Source: Hymenobacter sp. 5317J-9
GTDB taxonomy: Bacteria; Bacteroidota; Bacteroidia; Cytophagales; Hymenobacteraceae
Length of the DNA stretch: 64,000 nucleotides
Direction of reading: 5' to 3'
Assembly: GCF_022921075.1 (NCBI RefSeq)
Contig: NZ_CP095050.1
Coordinates: forward strand, 4,154,001-4,218,000
Of this stretch, positions 24,764 to 33,517 are shown one piece after another. Every line of letters begins with the position of its first letter. The first letter of the stretch is position 1. The translations under genes and the position numbers were made by a program. Below the pieces are notes generated by a model, which saw nothing but the letters and a program-made list of their open reading frames with translations, did no database searches and was not told where the DNA came from.

Positions 24764-26434
24764 TTATCCCACCGTTTCGCCCCGCAGCGCCAGCAGCTCG
24801 CGGGCGCTCTGGAAGGCGTTTTCGCTGGGCTTGGCCCCCGCAATCATGTGCGCGATTTCCTTGATGCGCTCCTCCTGGCTCAACTCGCGGATGCGGCTCA
24901 CCGTGCGGTCGGCGCGGTCTTCCTTGTACACGAAGTAGTGCACGTCGCCAGCAGCAGCCATCTGCGGCAGGTGCGAAATGGCCACCAGCTGGTGCTTCTG
25001 CGCCATTTGCTGCATCATGCGGCCCACTTTCACGGCAATCTCGCCGCTGATGCCGGTGTCAATTTCGTCGAACACTATCGTGGGCAGCGCCGTTTTATCG
25101 GCCAGCATGTACTTGATGCACAGCATCAGGCGCGAGAATTCGCCGCCCGAGGCGGCCTTGCTCAGCGTTTGCGGCTGGGCGCCTTTGTTGGCGGTGAAGA
25201 GAATGTTCACCACGTCGATGCCGCTGGCGGTGGGCGCCCCTACTGCGTTTTGCACCACGATGCGGGCGTGTGGCATGCCGAGGTCGGCCAGCAACAGGCC
25301 CAGCTGCTTCTCGAAGTTGGGGAACGACTTGCGGCGGCTTTCCGACAGCTTGGCGCCCTGCTTGGTAACGGCGGCCAGGGCGGCGTCGGAGTCCTTGCGC
25401 AGGCGGTTGATTTCCTTGTCCAGGTTCAGCACTGAGCTCACTTTCTGGCGCAGGCTGTCGCGCACTTCAATGAGGGCGGGCAGGTCGCGGGCCTGGTGCT
25501 TGCGCTGCAAAGTGTAGAGCACGTTGAGGCGGTCCTGCAGTTCCTCGGCGCGGGCGGGGTCGCCTTCGGTGCGGCGCTCGGCCACTTCCACTTCGTCGGC
25601 GATGTCGTGCAGCTCAATCAGGCAGCTTTCCAGACGCTCGCGCAGCTCCTTGAAGTTGTCGGCGTAGCTGGCCACCTGGCCCAACAGCACCGAAGCTTCC
25701 TTCATGGTGCCAGTGGCGCAGCTTTCGCTGTCGCGTAGGCCGTGCAGCGCCTGGCTCAGCTTGTATTTGATTTCCTCGGCGTGCTCCAGCTGCTTCACCT
25801 CCTGTTCCAGGGCTTCCTGGTCTTCGTTGTCGAGGCGGGCTTCTTCGAGCTCGCTCAGCAGGAAGCTATTGTAGTCCAGCTCCTTGCTAGCCTGAGCAGC
25901 CTGGCTTTCCAGAGCCTGCAAGTCAACTTCCAGCTTGCGGTAGGTGCGGAAAGCGCTGCCGTACGCGGTGCGCTGTGGCACCAGCCCGGCGTACAAATCC
26001 AGCAGGTTGAGTTGGAAAACCCCGTCGCCCAGCAGCAGCGTGTCGTGCTGCGAGTGAATGTCCATCAGGTTGGCCCCAATTTTCCGCAGGGCTTCCAAGG
26101 TCACGGGCGTGTCGTTCACGAAAGCGCGCGACTTACCATTTGGGCTGATTTCGCGCCGCAGAATGCAGTGCGTGTCGTAGTCCAGGTCTTCGGCGTCGAA
26201 GATGTCCTGCAGCTGGTAGTTGGCAATGTCAAACTGGCCCTCAATCACGCACTTGCGTTCGGTATCGAACAGCATGCGCGAGTCGGCGCGGTTGCCCAGC
26301 AGCAGGCCAATAGCGCCCAGCATAATGGATTTGCCGGCTCCGGTTTCACCCGTAATGATATTCAGCAATGGCGACGGCCGCAGCTCCAGCTGCTCAATCA
26401 GCGCGTAATTCTTAATTCGTAAATCGACAAGCAT
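24764..26434 (-). CDS. recN: DNA repair protein RecN
   Basis: The 556-residue SMC-like ATPase takes part in double-strand break repair. It starts MLVDLRIKNYALIEQLELR, with Walker A ITGETGAGKSIMLGAIGLLL (about 28-47). Coiled-coil arms (about 160-370) are rich in Glu, Leu and Lys. The C-terminal half has LSKAASGGEFSRLMLCIKY (ABC signature) and LPTIVFDEIDTGISGEIA (Walker B with D-loop). Length is normal for the family. It lies downstream of porD as in many Bacteroidota, separated by a copy of the 100-bp palindromic element. Confidence 0.96.
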   Translation of the reverse strand: MLVDLRIKNYALIEQLELRPSPLLNIITGETGAGKSIMLGAIGLLLGNRADSRMLFDTERKCVIEGQFDIANYQLQDIFDAEDLDYDTHCILRREISPNGKSRAFVNDTPVTLEALRKIGANLMDIHSQHDTLLLGDGVFQLNLLDLYAGLVPQRTAYGSAFRTYRKLEVDLQALESQAAQASKELDYNSFLLSELEEARLDNEDQEALEQEVKQLEHAEEIKYKLSQALHGLRDSESCATGTMKEASVLLGQVASYADNFKELRERLESCLIELHDIADEVEVAERRTEGDPARAEELQDRLNVLYTLQRKHQARDLPALIEVRDSLRQKVSSVLNLDKEINRLRKDSDAALAAVTKQGAKLSESRRKSFPNFEKQLGLLLADLGMPHARIVVQNAVGAPTASGIDVVNILFTANKGAQPQTLSKAASGGEFSRLMLCIKYMLADKTALPTIVFDEIDTGISGEIAVKVGRMMQQMAQKHQLVAISHLPQMAAAGDVHYFVYKEDRADRTVSRIRELSQEERIKEIAHMIAGAKPSENAFQSARELLALRGETVG

Positions 26435-26464
26435 AACTAATGTAAAGTCGTTGGATAATCAGCC

Positions 26465-26552
26465 GTCATGCTGCGCGCAACCGAAGCATCTCTAGCGCGA
26501 GAGTAGTTAGGTACTTCCCCGGTAGAGATGCTTCGGCTGCACTCAGCATGAC
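26465..26552. repeat. Palindromic element (large family), copy 1, between porD and recN
   Basis: The left arm GTCATGCTG... reads into CCGAAGCATCTCTA; the right arm is TAGAGATGCTTCGGCTGCAC then TCAGCATGAC. The arms are imperfect here (CGCGCAA against TGCACTC), so this copy is more decayed than those at 28187 and 28904. Confidence 0.85.
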
Positions 26553-26578
26553 CGTTTTTCTGGTTCCAATTCCAGGTT

Positions 26579-27499
26579 TTACTTCAATACAGTTTGGTAT
26601 TTAGCCGAATTGCCGGGGTCCACTTCCGTGAGCATGGTCACAAGCTGCTGCTTCTGCGACTGGTCCGGACTGGTGCGGAAGATGTTGGCAATTTCCTCGG
26701 CCTTAGCGTCGAAAAACGCCCGGAAAATCAACGAGCCCGGCCGCGTAATGGCGGCTTTCTGGATGCCGGTGAGAGCAGCCATTACCGAGGCGCGGGCTTC
26801 TTCGGGCTTTTCGATAAACACGTCCATGCCCAAGCGGTAGTAATTGTACAAGCCGGTGCGCACGGCTTCAAATTGCGGGTCGGTGAGGTTGTCGAGCAGG
26901 AAGTGACGCTCGCGCGAACCCGTGCCGCGCCATCCTTCGTCGGGCTCGTTGGTGGTGGTCTGGTTGGCCGAGTAGTTCACAATGTTGCGGGCCAGCTCGT
27001 AGTACGGCGTGCCGCCAAGCTTGCCGAACGTGTCGCGGTCGATGCCAATGACGAGGTAGGCGTAGTACCCCAGCAGCGACGACAGGTTGGAGTCGAAGCT
27101 GTTGGGCGAGAAGCGCAGCGACATCTGCGGCGAGTAGTTGAAATTGAAACTCTTGTCGTTGATGCTGATGACGTTGGTTTCGTAGCCCGTGCCGTACACC
27201 GGCCGCGTCGACACCAAGCGCATGATGCAGTTGTAGGTGCCGTTTTGCGGGATGGTGGTGATGCCGATGAACATGCGCAGGCGAATGCGCTCCCCGTCGC
27301 GGTAGGTTTGGGTGGTCCAGGCGCGGTTGTTCAGGAACTCGCGGATGTCCTTTTGCATGCTCGTGACGATGGTGGGGTCCGAAATCGTCACGTTTTCGGT
27401 GGTCACCGTCACTTCGGCCTGCAGCTCCTGGGCGCGGGCCACGGGGCCGGCCAGCAGCAAAACGAGTATCGGCAGGGCCGCGAGGAGTTTTCGCAACAT
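26579..27499 (-). CDS. porD: Type IX secretion system protein PorD (DUF4835)
   Basis: A 306-residue periplasmic or outer-membrane-associated protein of the DUF4835 family, named PorD and linked to the T9SS. The ATG at 27499 gives MLRKLLAALPILVLLLAGPVARAQ as signal peptide; a TTG at 27508 would add three residues but is a weaker start. Typical family features are EVTVTTENVTISDPTIVTSM near the N-terminus, LLGYYAYLVIGIDRDTFG and DVFIEKPEEARASVMAAL. Position between coaB and recN is the conserved Bacteroidota arrangement. It fits the two T9SS cargo genes at the start of the window. Confidence 0.9.
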   Translation of the reverse strand: MLRKLLAALPILVLLLAGPVARAQELQAEVTVTTENVTISDPTIVTSMQKDIREFLNNRAWTTQTYRDGERIRLRMFIGITTIPQNGTYNCIMRLVSTRPVYGTGYETNVISINDKSFNFNYSPQMSLRFSPNSFDSNLSSLLGYYAYLVIGIDRDTFGKLGGTPYYELARNIVNYSANQTTTNEPDEGWRGTGSRERHFLLDNLTDPQFEAVRTGLYNYYRLGMDVFIEKPEEARASVMAALTGIQKAAITRPGSLIFRAFFDAKAEEIANIFRTSPDQSQKQQLVTMLTEVDPGNSAKYQTVLK

Positions 27500-27504
27500 G
27501 GTTT

Positions 27505-28155
27505 TCAATGGGTTGCGGCCCGGCGGGCCAGAATCAGGCTTACCAGTCCGCGGGCCACGTCGGCTTTGGACTGCAACTCAAAATTAACGATTTGGCCGGC
27601 GGCGTCCAGCACGGTCACCTTATTGGTGTCGTGGCCGAAACCCGCACCCGCGTCGCGGAGCGAATTCAGCACGACGAGGTCGAAGTTTTTCCGGTGCAGC
27701 TTGTCCTGGGCATGGGCCAGCTCGTTCGTAGTCTCCAACGCAAAACCGACCGCAAATTGTTCAGCCCGCTTGCGCTGGCCGAGCGTGGCGGCAATGTCCA
27801 CGTTTTTGACCAGCTCCAGCGTAAGCGTGTCGCCCGATTTTTTAATCTTTTCAGCCGCCACGTGGGCCGGCCGGTAGTCGGCCACCGCCGCCGCAAACAC
27901 CCACACGTCAGCCGTTTCGGCGGCGGCTGCAGCGGCGGCAAACATTTCCGCCGCCGTTTCCACCCGCACCGTGCGGATACGTGGGCTCGCCGGGTCCGCC
28001 AGCTGGCTGGGGCCGCTTACCAAGGTCACTTCGGCGCCTTCAGCGGCAAAGGCTTCGGCCAGCGCGTAGCCCATTTTGCCGGTGGAGCGGTTGCCGAGGA
28101 AGCGGACAGGGTCGAGGGGTTCGTAGGTGGGGCCAGAAGTGATAAGGACGCGCAT
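27505..28155 (-). CDS. coaB: Phosphopantothenate-cysteine ligase (CoaB half of a split CoaBC)
   Basis: CoaB joins 4'-phosphopantothenate and cysteine in coenzyme A synthesis. The 216-residue protein equals the C-terminal half of the usual CoaBC fusion. It starts MRVLITSGPTYEPLDPVRFL (the TSGPT motif) and has NRSTGKMGYALAEAF, AAAVADYRPA, KIKKSGD, and QFAVGFALETTNE with DLVVLN. The stop TGA lies 5 bp before the porD ATG, so the two are co-transcribed. The CoaC half is a separate gene 115 bp upstream, with a palindromic element in the gap. Confidence 0.93.
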   Translation of the reverse strand: MRVLITSGPTYEPLDPVRFLGNRSTGKMGYALAEAFAAEGAEVTLVSGPSQLADPASPRIRTVRVETAAEMFAAAAAAAETADVWVFAAAVADYRPAHVAAEKIKKSGDTLTLELVKNVDIAATLGQRKRAEQFAVGFALETTNELAHAQDKLHRKNFDLVVLNSLRDAGAGFGHDTNKVTVLDAAGQIVNFELQSKADVARGLVSLILARRAATH

Positions 28156-28186
28156 GAGGGCTTATAATTTGGAAGAGCAACCCAAA

Positions 28187-28284
28187 GAACGTCATGCTGA
28201 GCGCAGCCGAAGCATCTCTACCGGGGAAGTAAGTACAGTTAGTGCTGCGGTAGAGATGCTTCGGCTGCGCTCAGCATGACGTTC
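28187..28284. repeat. Palindromic element, copy 2, at the coaC/coaB split
   Basis: The left arm begins GAACGTCATGCTGAGCGCAG at 28187, and the right arm ends with CAGCATGACGTTC at 28284; they pair over about 36 bp with a loop of about 26 nt. The right end overlaps the last four codons and the stop of coaC. It is nearly identical to the copy at 28904-28998. Confidence 0.95.
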
Positions 28285-28879
28285 GCTCAAACCCAACACT
28301 ATCAAAAAACTGCTCGAGTTCCGCCACCATGTCCTCAGGCTCCAGCATGCGGCCGTGGCCGCTCAGGCCGCTGGCCAGCTCACCGCTGGGCGAATCGAAG
28401 ACGTGGTTGCCGAAGCTGCGCAGCCGGGCCAGGTTCTGCGTCACGGCGGGGTGGGCGAACATGTCCAAGTCCATAGCCGGAGCCAGGAACACGGGGCAGC
28501 GGGCCGACAAATACACCGCGCACAGCAAATTGGGGCACAAACCATTGGCCAACTGACCAATGGTGTTGGCGCTGGCCGGCGCAATCAGCAGGGCATCGGC
28601 CCAGAGGCCCAGCTCCACGTGGTTGTGCCATTCGCCAGCGGCCGCGTCACGCAAAAAGCCCGTCAGGACGGGCTTTTTGGAGAGCGTGCCCAGGGTGAGG
28701 GGCGTCACAAACGCGGAGGCGGCTTCGGTGAGGATGACCTGCACTTCGGCTCCGGCCTTCACGAGCAGGCGGGTGAGCGGCGCGGCTTTGTATGCCGCGA
28801 TGCTGCCGCTCACGCCCAGCAGGATGCGGCGGCCGCGGAGGGGGCTGGCTAATTGGTTGCTGGTTGTTTGTTCGGCCAT
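28271..28879 (-). CDS. coaC: Phosphopantothenoylcysteine decarboxylase (CoaC half of a split CoaBC)
   Basis: The FMN-dependent decarboxylase makes 4'-phosphopantetheine in coenzyme A synthesis. The start ATG at 28879 gives 202 residues, MAEQTTSNQ then RRILLGVSGSIAAYKA (flavoprotein motif). The catalytic and FMN-binding parts are WHNHVELGLWADALLIAPAS, ANTIGQLANGLCPNLL and LAPAMDLDMF (the PxMNxxMW-like motif). It ends soon after GHGRMLEPEDMVAELEQFF, exactly where a fused CoaBC would pass into the ligase. The last residues RTSC and the stop TGA are encoded by the end of the palindromic element. Confidence 0.93.
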   Translation of the reverse strand: MAEQTTSNQLASPLRGRRILLGVSGSIAAYKAAPLTRLLVKAGAEVQVILTEAASAFVTPLTLGTLSKKPVLTGFLRDAAAGEWHNHVELGLWADALLIAPASANTIGQLANGLCPNLLCAVYLSARCPVFLAPAMDLDMFAHPAVTQNLARLRSFGNHVFDSPSGELASGLSGHGRMLEPEDMVAELEQFFDSVGFERTSC

Positions 28880-28903
28880 GAAGCTAGAAACTGGTAAACA
28901 AAA

Positions 28904-28998
28904 GAACGTCATGCTGAGCGCAGCCGAAGCTCTCTACCGAGGAAGTAATTCGTTACTCTCGCGGTAGAGATGCTTCGGCTGCGCTCAGCATGACGTTC
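28904..28998. repeat. Palindromic element, copy 3, between rpoZ and coaC
   Basis: A 95-bp element with arms GAACGTCATGCTGAGCGCAG... and ...CTCAGCATGACGTTC. The left arm lacks one base (GAAGCTCTCTACC against GAAGCATCTCTACC in copy 2). The loop contains GAAGTAATTCGTTACTCTCG, similar to the loops of copies 7 and 8. Confidence 0.95.
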
Positions 28999-29019
28999 GT
29001 ATTGGCGAACCCGGCAGCC

Positions 29020-29373
29020 TTAGAACAGCTCGCGGGGAATCGGCACTTCTTCCGGCTCAGGCGTGGTGTAGGCAATCTTGCCCTGCAGGAACTCCTCGAT
29101 GGCCAGGCTGGTGGGCTTGGGCATGCGCTCGTACTGCTTCGACACCTCAATTTGCTCGCGGTTCTCGAACACTTCTTCCAGGTTATCAACCGTAGAAGCG
29201 AACTCGGCCAACCGGTCGTTCAACTCTTCTTTCAGCTTCACCGACAGCTGGTTGGCGCGCTTCGAAATCACGGCGATGGCCTCGTACACGTTGCCATTGT
29301 CGCCGGTGATGTCGGCGATGTTGCGCGTCACGATGGAGCTCGACGGGGTGTTGGGATTGGGTTTCATGGGCAT
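29020..29373 (-). CDS. rpoZ: DNA-directed RNA polymerase omega subunit
   Basis: The 117-residue protein carries the omega signature YEAIAVISKRANQLSVKL after a short variable N-terminus, followed by EELNDRLAEFASTVDNL and a helical tail. Omega stabilises the beta' subunit of RNA polymerase. Bacteroidota omega proteins are longer at the C-terminus than E. coli omega, as here. The gene is 13 bp downstream of bamD on the same strand, so co-transcription is likely. An in-frame ATG at 29367 is an equally possible start. Confidence 0.9.
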   Translation of the reverse strand: MPMKPNPNTPSSSIVTRNIADITGDNGNVYEAIAVISKRANQLSVKLKEELNDRLAEFASTVDNLEEVFENREQIEVSKQYERMPKPTSLAIEEFLQGKIAYTTPEPEEVPIPRELF

Positions 29374-29386
29374 AATGAGTTACTAA

Positions 29387-30217
29387 TTAGTTGGATGCCG
29401 CGGTTGGCGTCGCCTTCAACCGGGTGATTTGGGCCTGGCTGACATCGTACATGTCCTGCGCGGCTTTCAGGTTCTTGCTCTTGGGATAGGCGTCGATGAA
29501 CTGCTGGTAGAAGCTCACCGCCTCCAAATAACGCTCACGCTGCTTGGACTCGATGCTTTCCTGTGCCCAGGCATATTGGGCGCTGAGGCGCAGGAAGGAG
29601 GCCTGCTCGGCGTAGGCCGAAGCGGGGTATTGCAGCTGGAAGTTGGTAAGGGCCACCACGGCAGCCTGGTTGTAGCGGAGCTGGTAGTACAGCCGGGCGC
29701 TTTCAAAGGCTTTGTTTTCCAGCTTCTTCTGCAGCTCCTGCGACATGTTCTCGGTTTCGCCCTTGAACTTGCTTTCGGGGTAACGGTTCAGGAAATCCTG
29801 AATCGACTCCAGGGCCGACACCGTGTTGGTTTGGTCGAGCTCGTAGCCAGGCGAGTCCAAGAACAGCGACCGGGCGTTCAGAAAAGTAGCTTCCTCGGCA
29901 TAGTCAGAGTTCGGGTACGTATCGATGAACTGCTTGAAATAGAACGCGCTCAGCACATAGTTGCGCTGCTTAAAGTTGGTATTGGCGAAGTAGAACTGGG
30001 CTTTTTCGGCCTCGGGGCGGCCCTTCAGCAGCGGAATGAGGTCTTCGAGCAGCGTGCCGGCCCGGAAATAGTCGCCTTTGTCGTAGTACTGCACGGCGGC
30101 TTCGTACTTCTTGTTGACGTCGGTGCTTTTCAGCAATTTTTGGTAGCCGCTGGCGCAGGAGCCCAACAAGAGCGTGCTAACGAGCAGAAACAGAACCGTG
30201 AGGCGGGAAATCGGCAT
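29387..30217 (-). CDS. bamD: Outer membrane assembly lipoprotein BamD
   Basis: BamD is the essential lipoprotein of the BAM complex that inserts outer-membrane beta-barrels. The ATG at 30217 gives MPISRLTVLFLLVSTLLLGSCAS with lipobox LLGSC. The rest (276 residues in total) is a chain of TPR-like helices: YDKGDYFRAGTLLEDLIPLL, YFANTNFKQRNYVLSAFYFK, FIDTYPNSDYAEEATF. Longer in-frame starts upstream would pass through a perfect promoter, so this start is preferred. It opens the operon bamD-rpoZ-coaC-coaB-porD-recN. Confidence 0.94.
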   Translation of the reverse strand: MPISRLTVLFLLVSTLLLGSCASGYQKLLKSTDVNKKYEAAVQYYDKGDYFRAGTLLEDLIPLLKGRPEAEKAQFYFANTNFKQRNYVLSAFYFKQFIDTYPNSDYAEEATFLNARSLFLDSPGYELDQTNTVSALESIQDFLNRYPESKFKGETENMSQELQKKLENKAFESARLYYQLRYNQAAVVALTNFQLQYPASAYAEQASFLRLSAQYAWAQESIESKQRERYLEAVSFYQQFIDAYPKSKNLKAAQDMYDVSQAQITRLKATPTAASN

Positions 30218-30225
30218 AAGGGGTG

Positions 30226-30256
30226 CAAAGGTAACGATTTGAGCCGGCGAAGGCAA
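30226..30256 (-). promoter_or_regulatory. Full Bacteroidota consensus promoter of bamD, abutting the start codon
   Basis: On the minus strand TTG (30256-30254) is followed after 20 bp by TACCTTTG (30233-30226), a perfect match to TTG-N19-21-TAnnTTTG. Only 8 nt separate the box from the ATG at 30217, implying a leader of a few nt or none. Confidence 0.8.
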
Positions 30257-30321
30257 ACGCGGCGCCAACTCCGGCCGGCCCGTCCGCAGCAAGAGTGCCG
30301 GGCCGGGGCCAAAGGTTGCAG

Positions 30322-32097
30322 CTAGCGCCGCACGTTAGGCGCCGCCAAGGGCGCTTTCGCCGGCGGGGCGGGCTTAGGGCTCGCAGATTTGGGCGTGGTT
30401 TTCTTCGGCACCGGCTTGGCCGACTTGCTGGCGGGGCTGCGCTTGGTAGTTGTGGTCTTTTTCTTAACCGGCTTGCGCTTCTTGGGTCGGTCGTCGAACT
30501 GCTTGCCCAACACTTGGCGGCGGGTGGGGCGTTCCGCGGCGCGCCACTTGTAGCCCTTCAGGCGCTCGTCGTCGGGCTTGAGCTCGTGCGGCGGGATGAA
30601 CTTGGCCTCGGGGTTCGAGAGAACGGTGATTTTGTTGAGCTTGCTTTCCAGGAACAGCAGCCGCATGTTGGCCGAGAGCACACGGTTCATGCCGGTGGTG
30701 GCGGTGTCGTTGTCGAGGGCGTAGAAGATGCTTTCGGCATTGCCTAGCACGTCCACGCGCCGCAGCTGGTTGTCGCGGAAGTAGGCCATCATGCTGCGGC
30801 CCTTGGTCTGGTTGAAGTTCAGCAGCGTGTCCTGGCTCACGGCAAAGGCGTTGCCGTAGAGGCGCATCTCGTCCACCTTGCCGCGCTTCGAGCGGATTTG
30901 CATTGAGTCCGAGGTGAGCTGGTTTTTGGCCTGCCACAGCACGGGGTCCTGGTTGAGGTAGATGATGCTGTCCTGCCGGTCGTAGGTCAGCGAGTCGCAG
31001 ATGCCCTGCATCTGGCCCCGGAATATCTGCACCTTGGGGTAAGCGTAAAGTACCGTGCGCGTGGTGGTCTGGCCGGGCCGCGCCTCGATGCTGATGAGCG
31101 TATCGGCGGCCATGTACAGGGTGTCTTTCTGGTTGCCGATGTTGCGCACCACGGGCCGGCCGCCGTAGAGCTTGGTGCGGCCCAGGCCGCGCCAGTACTT
31201 GCCTTGGTCGCCGCGCAGGGTCAGGTTGTCTTTCTTGGAAATGAGCGAGACGTGCCCCTTAGCCACGCCATACTGCTTCTTCTCGTCATACACCAGCTGG
31301 TCGCCGCCCAGCAGGTAGTTGGGCGTGTCGATTTTGGCGTTTTGTTTGAAGTTGGAAACCCGCGTTATCGTGTTGTAAGTGCCGCCCTCGGCGTAAAGGT
31401 TGCCCGACTTGCCCTTGATGCGGGTGGGGCCGTTGAAGTAGGCAATTTTGCTGACCGTGTTGTAGCGCAGCGTGTCGTTGTTCAGCTCTGAATCGGGCGT
31501 CACGAGGTGCACATTCCGCTTGAAAACGAACACCTTGCTGTTGGTGTCATAAAAACCCTGCTCGCTGTCGAGGGTGTTTTGCGGGTCGGTGAGGTGGCCG
31601 GTTTGGGTGTAGGAGGCCGTTTTGCGGTTCAGGTCGTAGTCGAGGGCCGGCGTGGTCAGGGTCATGCGCGGGTCGCGCATCACCACGTTGCCGGTCATGC
31701 GGGCCGTGCGCTTGGTGCCGTCGTAAAAGCCGTGGTCGCCGGTGATGGTCATGGTGTCGCTTTGCACCACGCGCACGTTGCTGAAGGCCTCCACCTGGTT
31801 GGTTTCGGTGTATTGGTAGGCCGAGTCGCAATACAGAAACACGTCATCCTGCTGAAAGCTGACGTTGCCCAGCAGCTTGCGAATTTTCACGCCATTGAAG
31901 ATGCCGCCCACCAGCTGGCCGGTGGTCAGCAGCTTGATGGGCGAACCCTTTGCGCCGGGTTTGGGCGCGGTGCCGGCCCGGGCCGGGGCGGTGGTGACCG
32001 GCACGGGCGTGCCGGTGCCCGGCGCGGTGGGGCGCTGCGCTTGCCCCAGCAGCGGCAACAAAATCAGCAGAAGAAAAAAGACGCGCGAGAAGAACAT
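30322..32097 (-). CDS. OstA/LptA-like LPS-transport protein with basic C-terminal tail
   Basis: The 591-residue secreted protein has a signal peptide MFFSRVFFLLLILLPLLGQAQ and a long beta-jellyroll (OstA/LptA/LptD-N-like) built from repeats such as LLGNVSFQQDDVFLYCDSAY, ARMTGNVVMRDPRMTL, VFKRNVHLVTPDSELNNDTL and YGVAKGHVSLISKKDNLTL. The family carries lipopolysaccharide across the periplasm. It is much longer than E. coli LptA (185 residues), which is usual in Bacteroidota. The last 80 residues are a Lys/Pro/Ala-rich low-complexity tail. The start at 32097 is fixed by the signal peptide and by the -7 box 8 nt upstream. It is divergent from tilS. Confidence 0.85.
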   Translation of the reverse strand: MFFSRVFFLLLILLPLLGQAQRPTAPGTGTPVPVTTAPARAGTAPKPGAKGSPIKLLTTGQLVGGIFNGVKIRKLLGNVSFQQDDVFLYCDSAYQYTETNQVEAFSNVRVVQSDTMTITGDHGFYDGTKRTARMTGNVVMRDPRMTLTTPALDYDLNRKTASYTQTGHLTDPQNTLDSEQGFYDTNSKVFVFKRNVHLVTPDSELNNDTLRYNTVSKIAYFNGPTRIKGKSGNLYAEGGTYNTITRVSNFKQNAKIDTPNYLLGGDQLVYDEKKQYGVAKGHVSLISKKDNLTLRGDQGKYWRGLGRTKLYGGRPVVRNIGNQKDTLYMAADTLISIEARPGQTTTRTVLYAYPKVQIFRGQMQGICDSLTYDRQDSIIYLNQDPVLWQAKNQLTSDSMQIRSKRGKVDEMRLYGNAFAVSQDTLLNFNQTKGRSMMAYFRDNQLRRVDVLGNAESIFYALDNDTATTGMNRVLSANMRLLFLESKLNKITVLSNPEAKFIPPHELKPDDERLKGYKWRAAERPTRRQVLGKQFDDRPKKRKPVKKKTTTTKRSPASKSAKPVPKKTTPKSASPKPAPPAKAPLAAPNVRR

Positions 32098-32105
32098 TCG
32101 GAGGG

Positions 32106-32113
32106 CAAAGGTA
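32106..32113 (-). promoter_or_regulatory. Perfect -7 box abutting the OstA-like gene
   Basis: Minus-strand TACCTTTG ends 8 nt before the ATG at 32097, the same spacing as at bamD. No TTG lies 19-21 bp further upstream. Confidence 0.6.
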
Positions 32114-32136
32114 CGGACGGGGCCCGCGCTAACGGC

Positions 32137-32144
32137 CATCTTTG
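32137..32144 (+). promoter_or_regulatory. Candidate -7 box of tilS
   Basis: CATCTTTG (7 of 8 to TAnnTTTG) lies 41 nt upstream of the tilS ATG at 32186, back to back with the minus-strand box at 32106-32113. Confidence 0.45.
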
Positions 32145-32185
32145 CGTGGTAGTGTCCGCGGGTCAGCCGGGCACTCGCTTTGTTT

Positions 32186-33517
32186 ATGCTCGATACCGTT
32201 CGCCGCTTCATTGAGGAGCACCACCTGTTTTCCATCGACAACGACCCCATCCTCGTGGCCGTCAGCGGCGGGTTGGATTCGGTGGTTTTATTAGACATTC
32301 TGCACCGGCTGCGGGTTCAGGTGGCCGTGGCGCACTGCCACTTCGGCCTGCGGGGCGAAGACGCCGACGCCGACGAGCAATTTGTGCGCAAGCTGGCCAA
32401 GCAGTACGGCCTCCCCTACTTCGCCGAGTTTTTTCAGACCAAAGCCTTTGCCGAGCAGGAAGGCATTTCGACCCAGATGGCGGCCCGCCTGCTGCGCTAT
32501 CGCTGGTTTGAACAGGTGCGCCAGACCCAGGGCCTGGCCTACGTGGCCACCGCCCACCACCAGCGCGACCAGGCCGAAACCATGCTGCTGAACCTCGCGC
32601 ACGGCACCGGGCTGGCCGGCCTGCACGGCATTCAGGTGAAAAACGGCCACGTGGTGCGCCCGCTGCTGGGCGTGGGCCGCGACGACCTGCACGACTACTT
32701 GGTGGAGCGCGGCCTGCGCTGGCGCGAAGACGACAGCAACGACAGCCCCGTGTACCAGCGCAACCTGCTGCGCCACGAGGTGCTGCCCGTGCTGCGCGAA
32801 ATCAACCCCAACCTCGACGAAACCATGGCCGGCACCGCCGAGCGCGTGGGCGGGGCCGAGGAAATTGTGCGCCGCTACGTGGCCGACACCGCCGCCCAGG
32901 CCCGCCGCGACGAAGCCGAGGTGACGTACCTCAACATCAGCACGCTGCAAAAAACGGCTGCCACCGCGCTGGTGCTGCAGGAGATTCTGCGGCCCTTCGG
33001 CTTTTCGTGGCTGCTGGTGAAGGACATTGTGGCGGCGTTCGGCGGCGAGAGCGGCCGGCGCTTCGACTCGCCCACGCACCGGCTGGTGAAGGACCGCGAA
33101 AACCTGGTTATCACCCCGCGGCGCACGTCGCAGTTCGGCACATTCCAACTGGCGGCGGGCCAAACCGACCTGCTGGCCGACGGCATGCGCCTGAAAGCCG
33201 AACTGCACGACGACGCCCGGCACTTTATTATTCCGCGCTCGAAAAGCACGGCCGCGCTCGATGCCGACAAGCTCAAATTCCCGCTCACGCTGCGCAAGTG
33301 GCAGGAAGGCGACTGGTTTATGCCGCTGGGCATGAAGGGCAAAAAGCTGCTCAGCGACTTCCTCATTGACCAAAAGGTACCACTCAACCTGAAAGACGAC
33401 GTGCGCGTGCTGACCTCGGCCGACGGCAAAATCTGCTGGGTGGTGGGCTGGCGCGTGGACGACCGGTTCAAGGTGGAAGACAGCTCCGAACGCGTGCTCA
33501 CGGTGCAGCGCATGTAG
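32186..33517 (+). CDS. tilS: tRNA(Ile)-lysidine synthetase
   Basis: TilS changes C34 of the CAU-anticodon tRNA(Ile) to lysidine so that it reads AUA. The 443-residue protein has the PP-loop ATPase motif LVAVSGGLDSVVLLD (about S27-S32), HCHFGLRGEDADAD, and YVATAHHQRDQAETMLLNLA with RPLLGV. A C-terminal TilS-C domain has KWQEGDWFMPLGMKGKKLLS, DFLIDQKVP and WVVGWRVDDRFKV. The ATG at 32186 is preferred over TTG at 32180. The last two codons and the stop TAG lie inside the arm of a 36-bp inverted repeat. Confidence 0.95.
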   Translation: MLDTVRRFIEEHHLFSIDNDPILVAVSGGLDSVVLLDILHRLRVQVAVAHCHFGLRGEDADADEQFVRKLAKQYGLPYFAEFFQTKAFAEQEGISTQMAARLLRYRWFEQVRQTQGLAYVATAHHQRDQAETMLLNLAHGTGLAGLHGIQVKNGHVVRPLLGVGRDDLHDYLVERGLRWREDDSNDSPVYQRNLLRHEVLPVLREINPNLDETMAGTAERVGGAEEIVRRYVADTAAQARRDEAEVTYLNISTLQKTAATALVLQEILRPFGFSWLLVKDIVAAFGGESGRRFDSPTHRLVKDRENLVITPRRTSQFGTFQLAAGQTDLLADGMRLKAELHDDARHFIIPRSKSTAALDADKLKFPLTLRKWQEGDWFMPLGMKGKKLLSDFLIDQKVPLNLKDDVRVLTSADGKICWVVGWRVDDRFKVEDSSERVLTVQRM

